In this document: positions 32,281-41,506 of the stretch, piece after piece | How the letters are laid out: the number at the start of each line of letters is the position of its first letter | How positions within the stretch are numbered: position 1 is the stretch's first letter | Assembly (NCBI GenBank): GCA_033782935.1 | Contig: JAWQEG010000412.1 | Coordinates: 2,159,501-2,223,500, forward strand | Reading direction: 5' to 3' | DNA length: 64,000 nt | Source: Petrolisthes cinctipes | Taxonomy: Eukaryota; Arthropoda; Malacostraca; Decapoda; Porcellanidae | The notes under the pieces: generated by a model | The model's input: only the letters and a program-made list of their open reading frames with translations | Databases searched by the model: none | What the model was told of the DNA's origin: nothing | Made by a program: the position numbers and the translations under genes

Positions 32281-32565
32281 CTTTTCTCACAAATGAACTT
32301 TTATCGTTGGTCATCATTGCCTTAGCCATTGTAGGGTTAATGCTGAAGTTGGTGGCAGTGCTGTTCTTCATCCTAGAGAAACTACCATGTTGTGTCAGTT
32401 GGCCAAGTTGGTCCTCGGTGAGTCCCGTACCCAAGAAGTTGTCTAAGCGTCTCAGTTCTCTGGGTAGGTTCTCCTTCATGTCTTCATAATACAGCCAAAG
32501 AAAGTTGGGATGGTCACGTCTCTCCCATGCTTCACTTACATGGCCCCAGTAAGGTGCCTGCAACA
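32281..32565 (-). CDS. Sulfotransferase (SULT1-like), exon 5
   Basis: This 285-base exon encodes YWGHVSEAWERRDHPNF, then LYYEDMKENLPREL and FLGTGLTEDQ, ending with SSFVRKG, the start of the RKGxxG PAPS-binding motif. In vertebrate SULT1 genes this stretch is, as I recall, split into 95- and 181-bp exons, so here two ancestral exons appear fused. The phase-1 entry chooses the acceptor GAATGTTTCAG at 32566 over a nearer AG. The donor is GTATGT at 32280-32275. A TTAA-flanked MITE ends at 32270, only a few bases beyond that donor. Confidence 0.92.
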
Positions 32566-32724
32566 CTGAAACATTCCAATTATAGTCTTACGAGGGTATT
32601 ACAGTGTTGGTGGTAATTTATAATATACAAACTATATACAAACCCAAAAGTAGTAAATTGGCTTAAAAAAGTGAAACTGATATGTTACTGTAGGACAAAT
32701 AATTATATCTGGAACTTCACTCAC

Positions 32725-32851
32725 CAAGATTACGACACCATAAATCGACAAACTCTGCGAAGTTTCCCACGTACTCTGCCGACTTCATGAGCCTCTGGTG
32801 GTAGTAGTAGGAAACACAGGTATCACGAGGGTTCCTTGCAACATACACCAC
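32725..32851 (-). CDS. Sulfotransferase (SULT1-like), exon 4
   Basis: A 127-base exon beginning VVYVARNPRDTCVSYYYH, which holds the Arg and Ser that bind the 3'-phosphate of PAPS. It continues through MKSAEYVGNFAEFVDLW. The acceptor is TGTGTTTCAG and the donor GTGAGT, with entry in phase 0 and exit in phase 1. From memory, the equivalent vertebrate SULT1 exon is also 127 bp and starts at the same residue, which would make this an ancient exon boundary. The intron to exon 5 is only about 160 bases, the shortest in the gene. Confidence 0.93.
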
Positions 32852-32989
32852 CTGAAACACACAACACACAATTGCCCATGGATGTGGGTGGAAACTAAAC
32901 TCTGAGTGAAAGTTATAGCAGCAATAACACTGTAGCGACACCAAGCACCTTGACGCATCTTCAACCTCAACTGTCGGCGACACACATCT

Positions 32990-34731
32990 TCTACCTCGCT
33001 TGTCTACCGGGGGTGCGCGCGCAGGCGACCTCGCCTGGTTAACGGAGGTCGGAGCGGCGCTGCTCGTCCACTCTAGCTCCTGCTCTGGAACAAGCAACAC
33101 CTCCTGCCCTGCCGTGACTACCTGCCAGCTGCCTGCGTGCACAAAGCTCTCCACGTGCCTACACCAAGCTCCCCACGTGTCTACACCAAGTCTCCACACC
33201 TCTCCTGCAGCAGCTACCACTCTCTCACTACGCTACCACGGCAAGCGGGTCCCCACGCCTTCAAGGTGCTTGCTACTACACAACCCTGTACTCACCAATA
33301 AATTGTTACCGTGTATAATTGAGTCTGTTCACCCCGGGTAGTAACACAGCTGCTCTCTTGTTGTTATAACACTATCCTTAATCCATAAAGACTGCTAATT
33401 TATCTCGATTTCTTGCCCTCTAGCCGCAATACATAGGCGATTTTCTAAGTATCGCGTATGGCAGCGGGTCAAAGTCCGAAAACGATTAAATGGTTACCCC
33501 CAAAACATATCACAAAAATTTAGTGTGTACGCAATTTAGTAGATTGTAAGACATAATATACGTATTTTAGTGTAATTGTATATGTCTGAACTCACCTGGA
33601 GTGAACAAAACATAGAAAAAATATGAAATAAAAGAATTACATCACAAAACACATTCCCATACATACGAGAGGATACATTTGCATATATACGGGTGTGCGG
33701 TCGCTTACGTGGTCATCAAAAGTACTCGTGCACTCTATATACATTCCTCTTGGACTGGACAAAGGGAGGGGAGGGAGGGAAGGGGATAGGTTGAAAGGGA
33801 GAGTCACACAAGGCTTCAAGAGAGGGGCCAATGGGGAAGGGTTAGGGTGACTGGAATATGGGAGTATGGTGTAAGCTCCACCCACCAGCCAACCAGGCTA
33901 GAGTCAGTGTTACTATAGTCAGTCACTTAGTTCTAGCCCTGACCTTTCCAGTGGTACCATCGCCATGGCTGTATATAGCCCATGCAGTTTTTTGTAGCCC
34001 ATGATCGATCGAGGCCATCGGCTGCTTTGCACAGGATATCTCGTACACTACATCGATCGACACCAATCAGTCTTTAGGGGTTAAACATCCCAAGACATGT
34101 TTATCGCTTTGTTGAAGTAAAGGTAAGGTAACATGTCCCAGTTTACCCATTAACAAGTGCAGGATTCCGAGGAAGTAATATCTTAAACAGTGTATGTGAG
34201 GGGGCAGTCGACTCATTCCCAGTCTTATAATAAAATAGGTGATCACGCTATTCCCCCCGTTTTTCATAATGAACTTGTAGTGAAGCGAGCCCACACGCAT
34301 CTCGTACGTCGTTTGTCTACCCCGCTGGGCCGCTGGTGGCGCCACCTGCCCGCGCACCTGCCAGACGCCTCGAGTACGGCTGCCTGGCTGTGCGGGGCTT
34401 CACTCAATCACTCTGCTCCAGATCAGCCAAGGCTATTTTCCCAACCCCCTATGACCCTGTTCACTTAGCAGTAAGTAGGTACCCGGCTGTAAGAGCAAGG
34501 ATAGCAATCTTGTTGGCTGGGGGGAAGATGTGTTGATGTAACAAGACCACTATGAGTCGATAGGCATAAAGCCCTAAATCTTCTTTCTAGCCAAGGACCA
34601 CAACCTCTCTCCTGCCTCGTCTCACCTCTGCTGCAACTCGCCTGTGGCACGGCCCCTGATCAACTTACCTCGTGTGTGCTCGCTCCACTACCACGTGCTC
34701 TCCCTCTCCAGCTACGGTCCTAGGTCCTGTG

Positions 34732-34829
<98 letters not shown>

Positions 34830-35420
34830 TACTGTGTGCAACAATAAACTACTGTATACTGTCCCTGTGAGTTTGGAACATCCCGTAGCAACTAGTAACG
34901 GCTCAACTTGTTACAAACTCTTCTCCCTTTGTCCCACCAGTCCGCTACTTTGCCCGGATCCGGGCATCATGTTTACTCCACTCAATTGTGTCCACTCCAG
35001 TCACTTCACTGGCTTTGCCACGTAATTAAGTTATCTGACAATTGTATACATCTGTTGTCTTGCCTGTACTTTTACAGCACAAGTAGACCACTATATTGGC
35101 AACATCCATTTCAATGGTGTTGTAGTGGACCCAAGCAGTGGGTTTGGCGTATTTTGCTATGTCTCGTTTTCATACCTAACCACCCAGCTAAGCCACCGCT
35201 CTTCACGAGTCCACGACTGACACCAGTGACCCACCAGCTAACAGAGCGAACACACTAGCTTTTCCCCTCTGCTCTACCTTGCCTGACTCCTGCCGCCCCC
35301 ATACTGCAACGCTGTCCTTGGGTCCACTCCACATCCCCGTTATACTATAAAATAAAACCGTGCCTAGTATTGGTAGTATACTATAACACCCTTGTGTAGT
35401 AACGACCTCCTGACGTTACA
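32990..35420. other. Sulfotransferase intron 3 stretch with LTR-like ends
   Basis: No gene. Three segments finish alike: GC-rich sequence, then an AATAAA-type signal, then a GTAGTAAC or GTAGCAAC end (about 33010-33350, 34560-34910, 35170-35410). They may be solo LTR remnants of one or more Ty3-like families. No polymerase, primer site or matched partner was found. An AT microsatellite splits the second. Confidence 0.3.
34734..34828. repeat. (AT)n microsatellite
   Basis: About 95 bp of TA inside the second LTR-like segment. Confidence 0.97.
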
Positions 35421-36155
35421 GTGTCCATCATGTCAGCGGTGCCCGCCGAATTTCAGCTTATAAACTTGTCAATCATAAGCTAAAGTGTTTCCATAGCTCT
35501 GTATTTATTCCACATATCACCTTTGCATACGGAATTTTGGAAGGTTATATAATTACTCAATATTATTGGTTAGTGAACAAGATAACTCAATAACTACAGA
35601 CGGATTACGAAAAAAATTCATATTAAATGAGTATTATAAAACCTAAAAATAATCAAATTTAAATGGATCTCTTTCAAAATATATAATTTGGTATGAATAT
35701 GATTTACAATTTATATTAGGAGAAATGAGAGTGAAAATATTATCAGTTGTTAATGCCTGTAGACTTTATCTGGCGTGTGTGTAGGTACTGTACACGCTCG
35801 CTCGAATGTCGTTCTACTACGTATCAAATTTTTATCTAATTATTTCTTCAATTTAATCTCCAATCTATTTAGCTAATTAATTTCTCAAGTCCTCAAAAGT
35901 ATGAACCTCACATCAAATCTACATGCGTAAGAGTTAAACAAGATGGTGTAAAAATAGTTTGACAATCTCCATTAACCATTTATTACTGCAGTGAGACTAT
36001 TCTAACACAAAACACACACACTGTTAGTCTCGTAATTGTTCAAAGAGTTCACCCTCAGCACTATCACATTACGCATCACTATCCTGTAAAAATAAAACTG
36101 TCAACCTACTTTTGTATGTGTGTTCCTTGACTACCACAAGACGCTATAGACCTAC
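35421..36155. other. AT-rich part of sulfotransferase intron 3
   Basis: Nothing recognised up to the donor of exon 3. Confidence 0.5.
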
Positions 36156-36260
36156 CTTACATGTGTCGAGGAGGCAAGGAGGTAGCAAGGAGAAGGGCAG
36201 GTGAGTATGAAGTGTTCTGGGACTCTTAGCACACTCAGCACTATCCAAGAACACACCAAC
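36156..36260 (-). CDS. Sulfotransferase (SULT1-like), exon 3 with catalytic His segment
   Basis: A 105-base exon with acceptor TTTCTCGCAG at 36261 and donor GTAGGT at 36155, phase 0 at both ends. It encodes GVFLDSAECAKSPRT, then LHTHLPFSLLPP, ending in DTCK, which joins directly to VVYVARN of exon 4. The segment matches the family's KTHLP motif, whose His is the catalytic base. Here the usual Lys two residues before that His is replaced by His. An alternative acceptor at 36241 would start the exon at 36240 in phase 2 and give an unbroken 320-residue protein, but would drop residues that look family-like. Confidence 0.85.
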
Positions 36261-36304
36261 CTGCGAGAAATTATGCTATGCTTTCATATTAATTCACAAG
36301 GGAG

Positions 36305-36445
36305 AAAACTGAAAGAAAGGACAGCAATAACGAAGTAAAAGAAGAAATGGATGAGCAGTTAAAGAAATGAGAGAGAATGGGTTGGGTCCAAAGAGGCATC
36401 AAAACTCTAAGAAGTACTGCCCCACATCATTGGGTTTAGAGTTGT
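36305..36445. repeat. Interspersed repeat, also at 37965-38110
   Basis: Both segments share AAAGAAA-rich sequence leading into GAGGCATCAAAACTCTAAGA-like and GTACTGCCC-like blocks. Family unknown, possibly SINE. Confidence 0.45.
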
Positions 36446-36913
36446 GTTGGCTATCTTTTCACAATCATAAGTATCGTGATATGTTTCCTGACACTGTTTG
36501 GAGAAATCAGTTACCTTCGAATCGCTGACATGAAATGTTGTTAAATCTGGAGCAACTGATTCCTCCAAACTATTCCATGCAACAGGCCACCATTATTTGT
36601 GTACCAGAAGTACCCCCTTCATTCCTATCAAAGGGGAGAAGATGTTTAAGAAAAACAGAGGAAATTCCTTTATTGACAACGATTCACTTCTGCTTCTTCA
36701 GATCAAAGGCAAGTTCCTACCAACATTGTAAAGCCATTGACACACACAGCGAACTCACTGGCCAAATGTGAAACGACTGATTACTTGATTGATTACAAAA
36801 TTATCTGGCAGCACAACAGCAAATGCGAAACAACTTAAGGTCATCCAGCATTTGGCTCCAACGCTTCCCAACCGGCCCAGATTCTTGTCTGCTCACGTCA
36901 GCCTCACGAATGG

Positions 36914-37075
36914 TCTTAAGGGGAGATTCTTTTGTTAGTGAATTGGAAGGACTCTGATACCTCCTAACTCTGCCTACAAACAGATGCCCTATTAATTTAA
37001 TTGAGGACGTCTGTTTTCTGGTATAGTTTGGAGAACCAGTAGCCTTCCAATTTGTCAACAAGAGAATCTCCCCTA
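36914..37075. mobile_element. TTAA-type hairpin MITE
   Basis: Starts TTAAGGGGAGATTCTTTTGT and ends ACAAGAGAATCTCCCC, with a central inverted pair. The right TTAA has decayed to TATG. Confidence 0.75.
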
Positions 37076-37208
37076 TGATTCTGAGAATTATGACAATATC
37101 GCTAGAGGACTGGGCTATGAGTCATGAAATATGAAATTTACAGAAATGTTGTTAGCCACGATCGTGATACAAACACGTCACGATTTTCCTTTAACTGATG
37201 TTCAAGGG

Positions 37209-37360
37209 TTAAGGGGGAGATTCTCTTGTTAATGAACTGGAAGATCTGTGATTACTCCAAACTAATCCTTTATTATAGTACCACTGAGGGCTCTGTTTTC
37301 TGGTATCATTTGTAGGAATCAGTAGCCTTCCAATTCACCAACTAGAGAATCTCCCCTTAA
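37209..37360. mobile_element. TTAA-type hairpin MITE
   Basis: Perfect TTAA at both ends, GGGGGAGATTCTCTTGTTAA against ACTAGAGAATCTCCCC. This is the cleanest copy for defining the family ends. Confidence 0.8.
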
Positions 37361-37574
37361 AGAACAATTTCAGTCATTCATACACAGCCAAGGGATAATT
37401 AATTGTAACACTTTCCTCATGTGTGTGTGTATTGATATAATAATCAGAATGGTAGTACCGATACGATGGCTCCATATACAAACAACAGAGCCATCATACC
37501 TTTACCACGCCATCGTCAACACCATGGCATATGGCCCTTTGTAGCAAACACCCTCAACACCAACTATATAGAAG

Positions 37575-37770
37575 AACTCCAAACCTGTTAGCTCGGGGTT
37601 ACATGCCTACGAGCCGGCAGTCCCCTCGTGTGTTGCCTTCGAAGTAACAGATCTCACTATCACCCTGAATCCCATTTGGGGGTTCGAGCATCTGTGCGGC
37701 TTCGGTCAACCAGACTCGGGACTGCTCGGCCAGACAGTCTTGGGATAAACTACAACAACAACAACAACTC
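37575..37770. repeat. Unclassified interspersed repeat
   Basis: On the minus strand it reads DCLAEQSRVWLTEAAQMLEP then ICYFEGNTRGDCRLVGM, open but short. An ACAACAACAACA run follows it. It looks like a repeat-borne frame rather than a gene. Confidence 0.35.
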
Positions 37771-37875
37771 CAAACCTGTTTTGGGTCCTGGCCAGGGTGT
37801 CGCTCAGCAAACTGTTGGGACAAGATCTCTTCTACACCATGACCGGGGTGAGTTAGTGCATCAAACCTGTAAGGG

Positions 37876-37876
<1 letters not shown>

Positions 37877-37926
<50 letters not shown>
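37877..37926. repeat. (TTA)n microsatellite
   Basis: About 17 TTA units. Confidence 0.97.
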
Positions 37927-38441
37927 GTAGGGATTGATTGATTGATTGATATTTGGTGCTGCAACTTCGAGGTTATATAGTGCCAGAAGAAGGTGATAGA
38001 GAGGTGAGACAGTAATCAGGTAGGAAATAGAAAGAAAAGAGAGACGGTTGAAGAACTGAAAGGGAATGGCTGAGGCCGAAGGGGCACCAAAACTCTAAAA
38101 GTATTGCCCACATCACAACAGACAATACCCCCCTACGGAGTTATTGTAAGGAAATGACGTCCCCATTACCTATCATTCTTGTAATGGTACAGTGAGCCAT
38201 GTATCGCCTACGATACATAAGGGGAATGAGGATTGGGGACCCCACTCTCTAACAATGACCCCACCAAAGGCTCAAGTAGCCTTGGAGCTGGACCCCTTGT
38301 CTGTAAGGGGTCCTACAGTGTTGCAAGAGCCTCCCTAACCCTTGAAGAGAGGGAAATGGGGTATTGATGATGATGGTGATGATGAATTATTATTAGTATT
38401 ATTATCATTATTATTTTGTGGATCAACGAATTACATTTTCC

Positions 38442-38611
38442 TTAAGGGGTGATTTTCTTGTTGGAAAATTGGAGGGCTACTAGCTGATTCCTCCAAACTA
38501 TGCCAGAAAACAAATATGATCTCAATGCTACAAATGGGGGTGCCTGTTTCTTGGTATAGTTTGGAGGAATTGGTAGCCCTCCAGTCCAGCACCAAGAGAA
38601 TTTTCCCTTAA
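38442..38611. mobile_element. TTAA-type hairpin MITE
   Basis: TTAA at both ends, GGGGTGATTTTCTTGTTGG against CCAAGAGAATTTTCCC. The centre CTCCAAACTATGCCAGAAAA pairs with TTTCTTGGTATAGTTTGGAG. Confidence 0.8.
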
Positions 38612-38742
38612 GTAGGGTGAAGGAAAGTATCGTAAAGAAGAAGGCTCTTCCCCCTATGGCTAGAAGAGAAAAGGGATGTCATGTGGTGCTTATAAACTAA
38701 CAAGAAATTTAAGGGAATATAGGATACTTTTGATACATTGAG

Positions 38743-38775
<33 letters not shown>

Positions 38776-38778
38776 CGT

Positions 38779-38805
38779 ACTCAATAAAAGGTGATCTTAG
38801 AGGTA
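38779..38805 (-). repeat. Partial duplicate of sulfotransferase exon 2 end
   Basis: CTCAATAAAAGGTGATCTTA plus GAGGTA is identical to the last bases of exon 2 with the splice junction (39601-39626). A more degraded copy lies at about 39373-39405. Confidence 0.7.
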
Positions 38806-38869
38806 AAAGTGAAGATGGTAACAGGTTACAACAGGTTATAACAGGTCATTACAACAGGTTACAACATGT

Positions 38870-39240
38870 TACTCCCCCATAATAACCTACTCAATAAAGG
38901 ATTATTTACCACTAACAACACTGTATTATAACACCCTTAAAAACTTACTCAATAAAGGGTTATTTACCACTAACAACACTGTATTATAACACCCTTAAAA
39001 ACCTACTCAATAAAGGGTTATTTACCACTAACAACACTGTATTATAACACCCTTAATAACCTACTCAATAAAGGATTATTTACCACTTACAACACTGTAT
39101 TATAACACCCTTAATAACCTACTCAATAAAGGGTTATTTACCACTAACAACACAGTATTATAACACCCTTAATTACCTACTCAATTAAGGGTTATTTACC
39201 ACAAACAACACTGTATTATAACACCCTTAAAAACTTACGT
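38870..39240. repeat. Tandem repeat of about 59 bp
   Basis: Six units of AACAACACTGTATTATAACA, CCCTTAAAAACCTACTCAAT and AAAGGGTTATTTACCACT with few differences. Part of the unit (CTCAATAAAGG) resembles the exon 2 end. Confidence 0.92.
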
Positions 39241-39279
39241 AAAGAAAGATTATCTTAAGATGTAGAAGTGTAGAGGGCA

Positions 39280-39560
39280 AACAGGTTACAACAGGTTACA
39301 ACAGGTCACAACAGGTCACAACACACGGAAAGGTGTAGAGGACAACAGGTAACTTCCCCTTTAATTAATAACGAACTCAATAACAGGTTATGTTAGAGGT
39401 ACAGGTGTAGAAGACAAGAGGTCAAAACATCAATATATAACAAGAGGTCAAAACAACAATATATAACAAGAGGTCAAAACAACAATATATAACAAGAGGT
39501 CAAAACAACAGGTTATAACAAGAGGTCAAAACAACAGGTTATAACAAGAGGTCAAAACGG
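39280..39560. repeat. Short tandem repeats (ACAGGTTACAAC; ACAAGAGGTCAAAAC)
   Basis: Two adjoining arrays with units of roughly 11 and 23 bp, immediately next to sulfotransferase exon 2. Confidence 0.85.
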
Positions 39561-39601
39561 GTCACAATATGTCACTTGAGCCGTAATTAATAATAACGCA
39601 C

Positions 39602-39745
39602 TCAATAAAAGGTGATCTTAGAGGTAGAGGTGTAGAGGCAGCAGTATCCAAGTCCATGTTATGTGTCATGCACCAGACCAGTTCTTGAGTCCATGTTGTA
39701 CCGCTACGAGGGAACGTCATCACCAACACATCGTCATCACGGAAC
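39602..39745 (-). CDS. Sulfotransferase (SULT1-like), exon 2 with PAPS-binding loop
   Basis: This exon carries the 5'-phosphosulfate-binding loop, read as TFPRSGTTWTQE, the counterpart of TYPKSGTTW in SULT proteins. It is preceded by FRDDDVLVM and followed by LVWCMTHNMDLD and LPLRSPFIE, all in family order. The acceptor is TTTGCATCACCAG next to 39745, entered in phase 2 from exon 1. The best donor is GTGCGT at 39601, leaving phase 2. The next recognised exon begins in phase 0, so either a short exon is missing or another splice site is used. The exon sits at the edge of a long AT microsatellite and of tandem arrays that contain degraded copies of its own last 25 bases. Confidence 0.88.
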
Positions 39746-39830
39746 CTGGTGATGCAAAGATAAACAAATACAGACGAGTAAACAAATTAAAACAAATTAA
39801 CAAATATAAACAAGTAGAGAAAAGTAATCA

Positions 39831-39833
<3 letters not shown>

Positions 39834-39925
<92 letters not shown>
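39834..39925. repeat. (AT)n microsatellite
   Basis: About 92 bp, 90 bp upstream of exon 2 in gene order. AAATAC/AAACA-rich flanks produce Tyr/Ile/Leu artefact ORFs. Confidence 0.97.
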
Positions 39926-39927
<2 letters not shown>

Positions 39928-40689
39928 AGCAAGTATAAAATACAAAATACACAAGTAAACAAATATAAAAGAATATAAACAAATATAGACAGATACAAGT
40001 AAACAAATATAAACAAACAGAGACAAGTAATGAAGCACAAACAAATATAAAAACAAAAATCATGTGACATACCCGTGTACCAATCACAATGCTTATCCTG
40101 TCTCAATTTTGCAGGAGCTCGTTTTAAGGAGAGAGAGAGAGATTATATATTTTGTACAACCACAATCAAATATCCACCGAAACTTTCATTCCATCGTGCA
40201 AATAAATCAGTATCATATCAATATATATTCATACAACACTTTACGTCAACTCAACCCCCTCAATTATTATTATGAGGTGCGGGAAAATCATACACGTGTT
40301 GTTCTTTATTACCAAGATATTTACCACGATGGAAGGAAAGTGTCGGTGGATATTTGATTGTGGCTATACATTCGAGTGACCTGATTCTTCCAAAGTATAT
40401 CAGGAAACCGGACCACGTTAATGAAAGGGGATAGAGAATATACTTATGGGGCATTAGAACATCTTGATTCCTCCAAAATACAGTATACCAACATACTGAA
40501 CTAAGTTATGGGATAGAGACTAGAGAGTATTCTTATGGTTCATTAGAGCGCCTACATTCCTTCATAGTATGCCAGGAAACATGACCAAGTTAATTAACCT
40601 AAATAATTGGGTCTTTTACTATTGGCCACAAGAATTCGTACATACGCTGTTGGTTTTTAGGGTTTACAACACATACAAAATGTAACACT

Positions 40690-41100
40690 ACGTAACTACA
40701 TTACAACATTATTATTATTAGGTTTGTTGATTTGTAATGTAAGACTACGTAATTACGGTACAACATTATTATTAGGTTTATTGTTTTGAAATGCAAACCT
40801 ACGTAACTGCAATACAACATTATTATTAGGTTTGTTGATTTGTAATGTAAGACTACGTAATTGCAATACAACATTATTATTAGGTTTATTGTTTTGAAAT
40901 GCAAACCTACGTAACTGCAATACAACATTATTATTAGGTTTATTGTTTTGAAATGCTACGTAACTGCAATACAACATTATTATTAGGTTTATTGTTTTGA
41001 AATGCTACGTAACTGCAATACAACATTATTATTAGTTTTGTTGATTTGTAATGAAAGACTACGTAACTGCAATACACCATTATTATTTGGTTTGTTATTT
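40690..41100. repeat. Tandem repeat of about 56-60 bp
   Basis: About seven units: TACGTAACTGCAATACAACA, TTATTATTAGGTTT, then TTGTTTTGAAATGC or TTGATTTGTAATG. Two unit variants alternate in the first part. Confidence 0.92.
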
Positions 41101-41296
41101 AGCAATTACTGAGTCACATGGTAAAACAACATACATGCACATGCTTTCTCTCACACACACATTAACACATTCATTGCTGTACTTCCATAATAATGAATGA
41201 CCTCTCTTTCCATATAGCCTAGTTGTGTAAGAAATCCTGTGGCCAACTTTACAGTATTTTATCATGCCTTGGGCTGTCTCCTCCTCGCATGTGCTT

Positions 41297-41331
<35 letters not shown>

Positions 41332-41506
41332 ATTGCGCCGTAGCGTCAATCAACAGGCAGGCAACAATACATACTGGTAGGCAGGACCCATGAGAATACA
41401 ATGACTACAACCACACATACACACGCACACACACACACACACACACACATCACGAAAACATAACAGAATGGAGCACAAGCATACAGACAAATATTTATAT
41501 TATGAC

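Noticed and set aside
32717..33220. Single 167-residue minus-strand ORF as one sulfotransferase exon
   Set aside because: Only the last 42 codons are family sequence. The AG/GT sites at 32852 and 32724 define the exon and the rest is intron.
38870..39240. Regularly spaced repeats that could suggest a CRISPR-like array
   Set aside because: Whole units repeat without unique spacers, in a eukaryotic intron. Ordinary tandem repeat.
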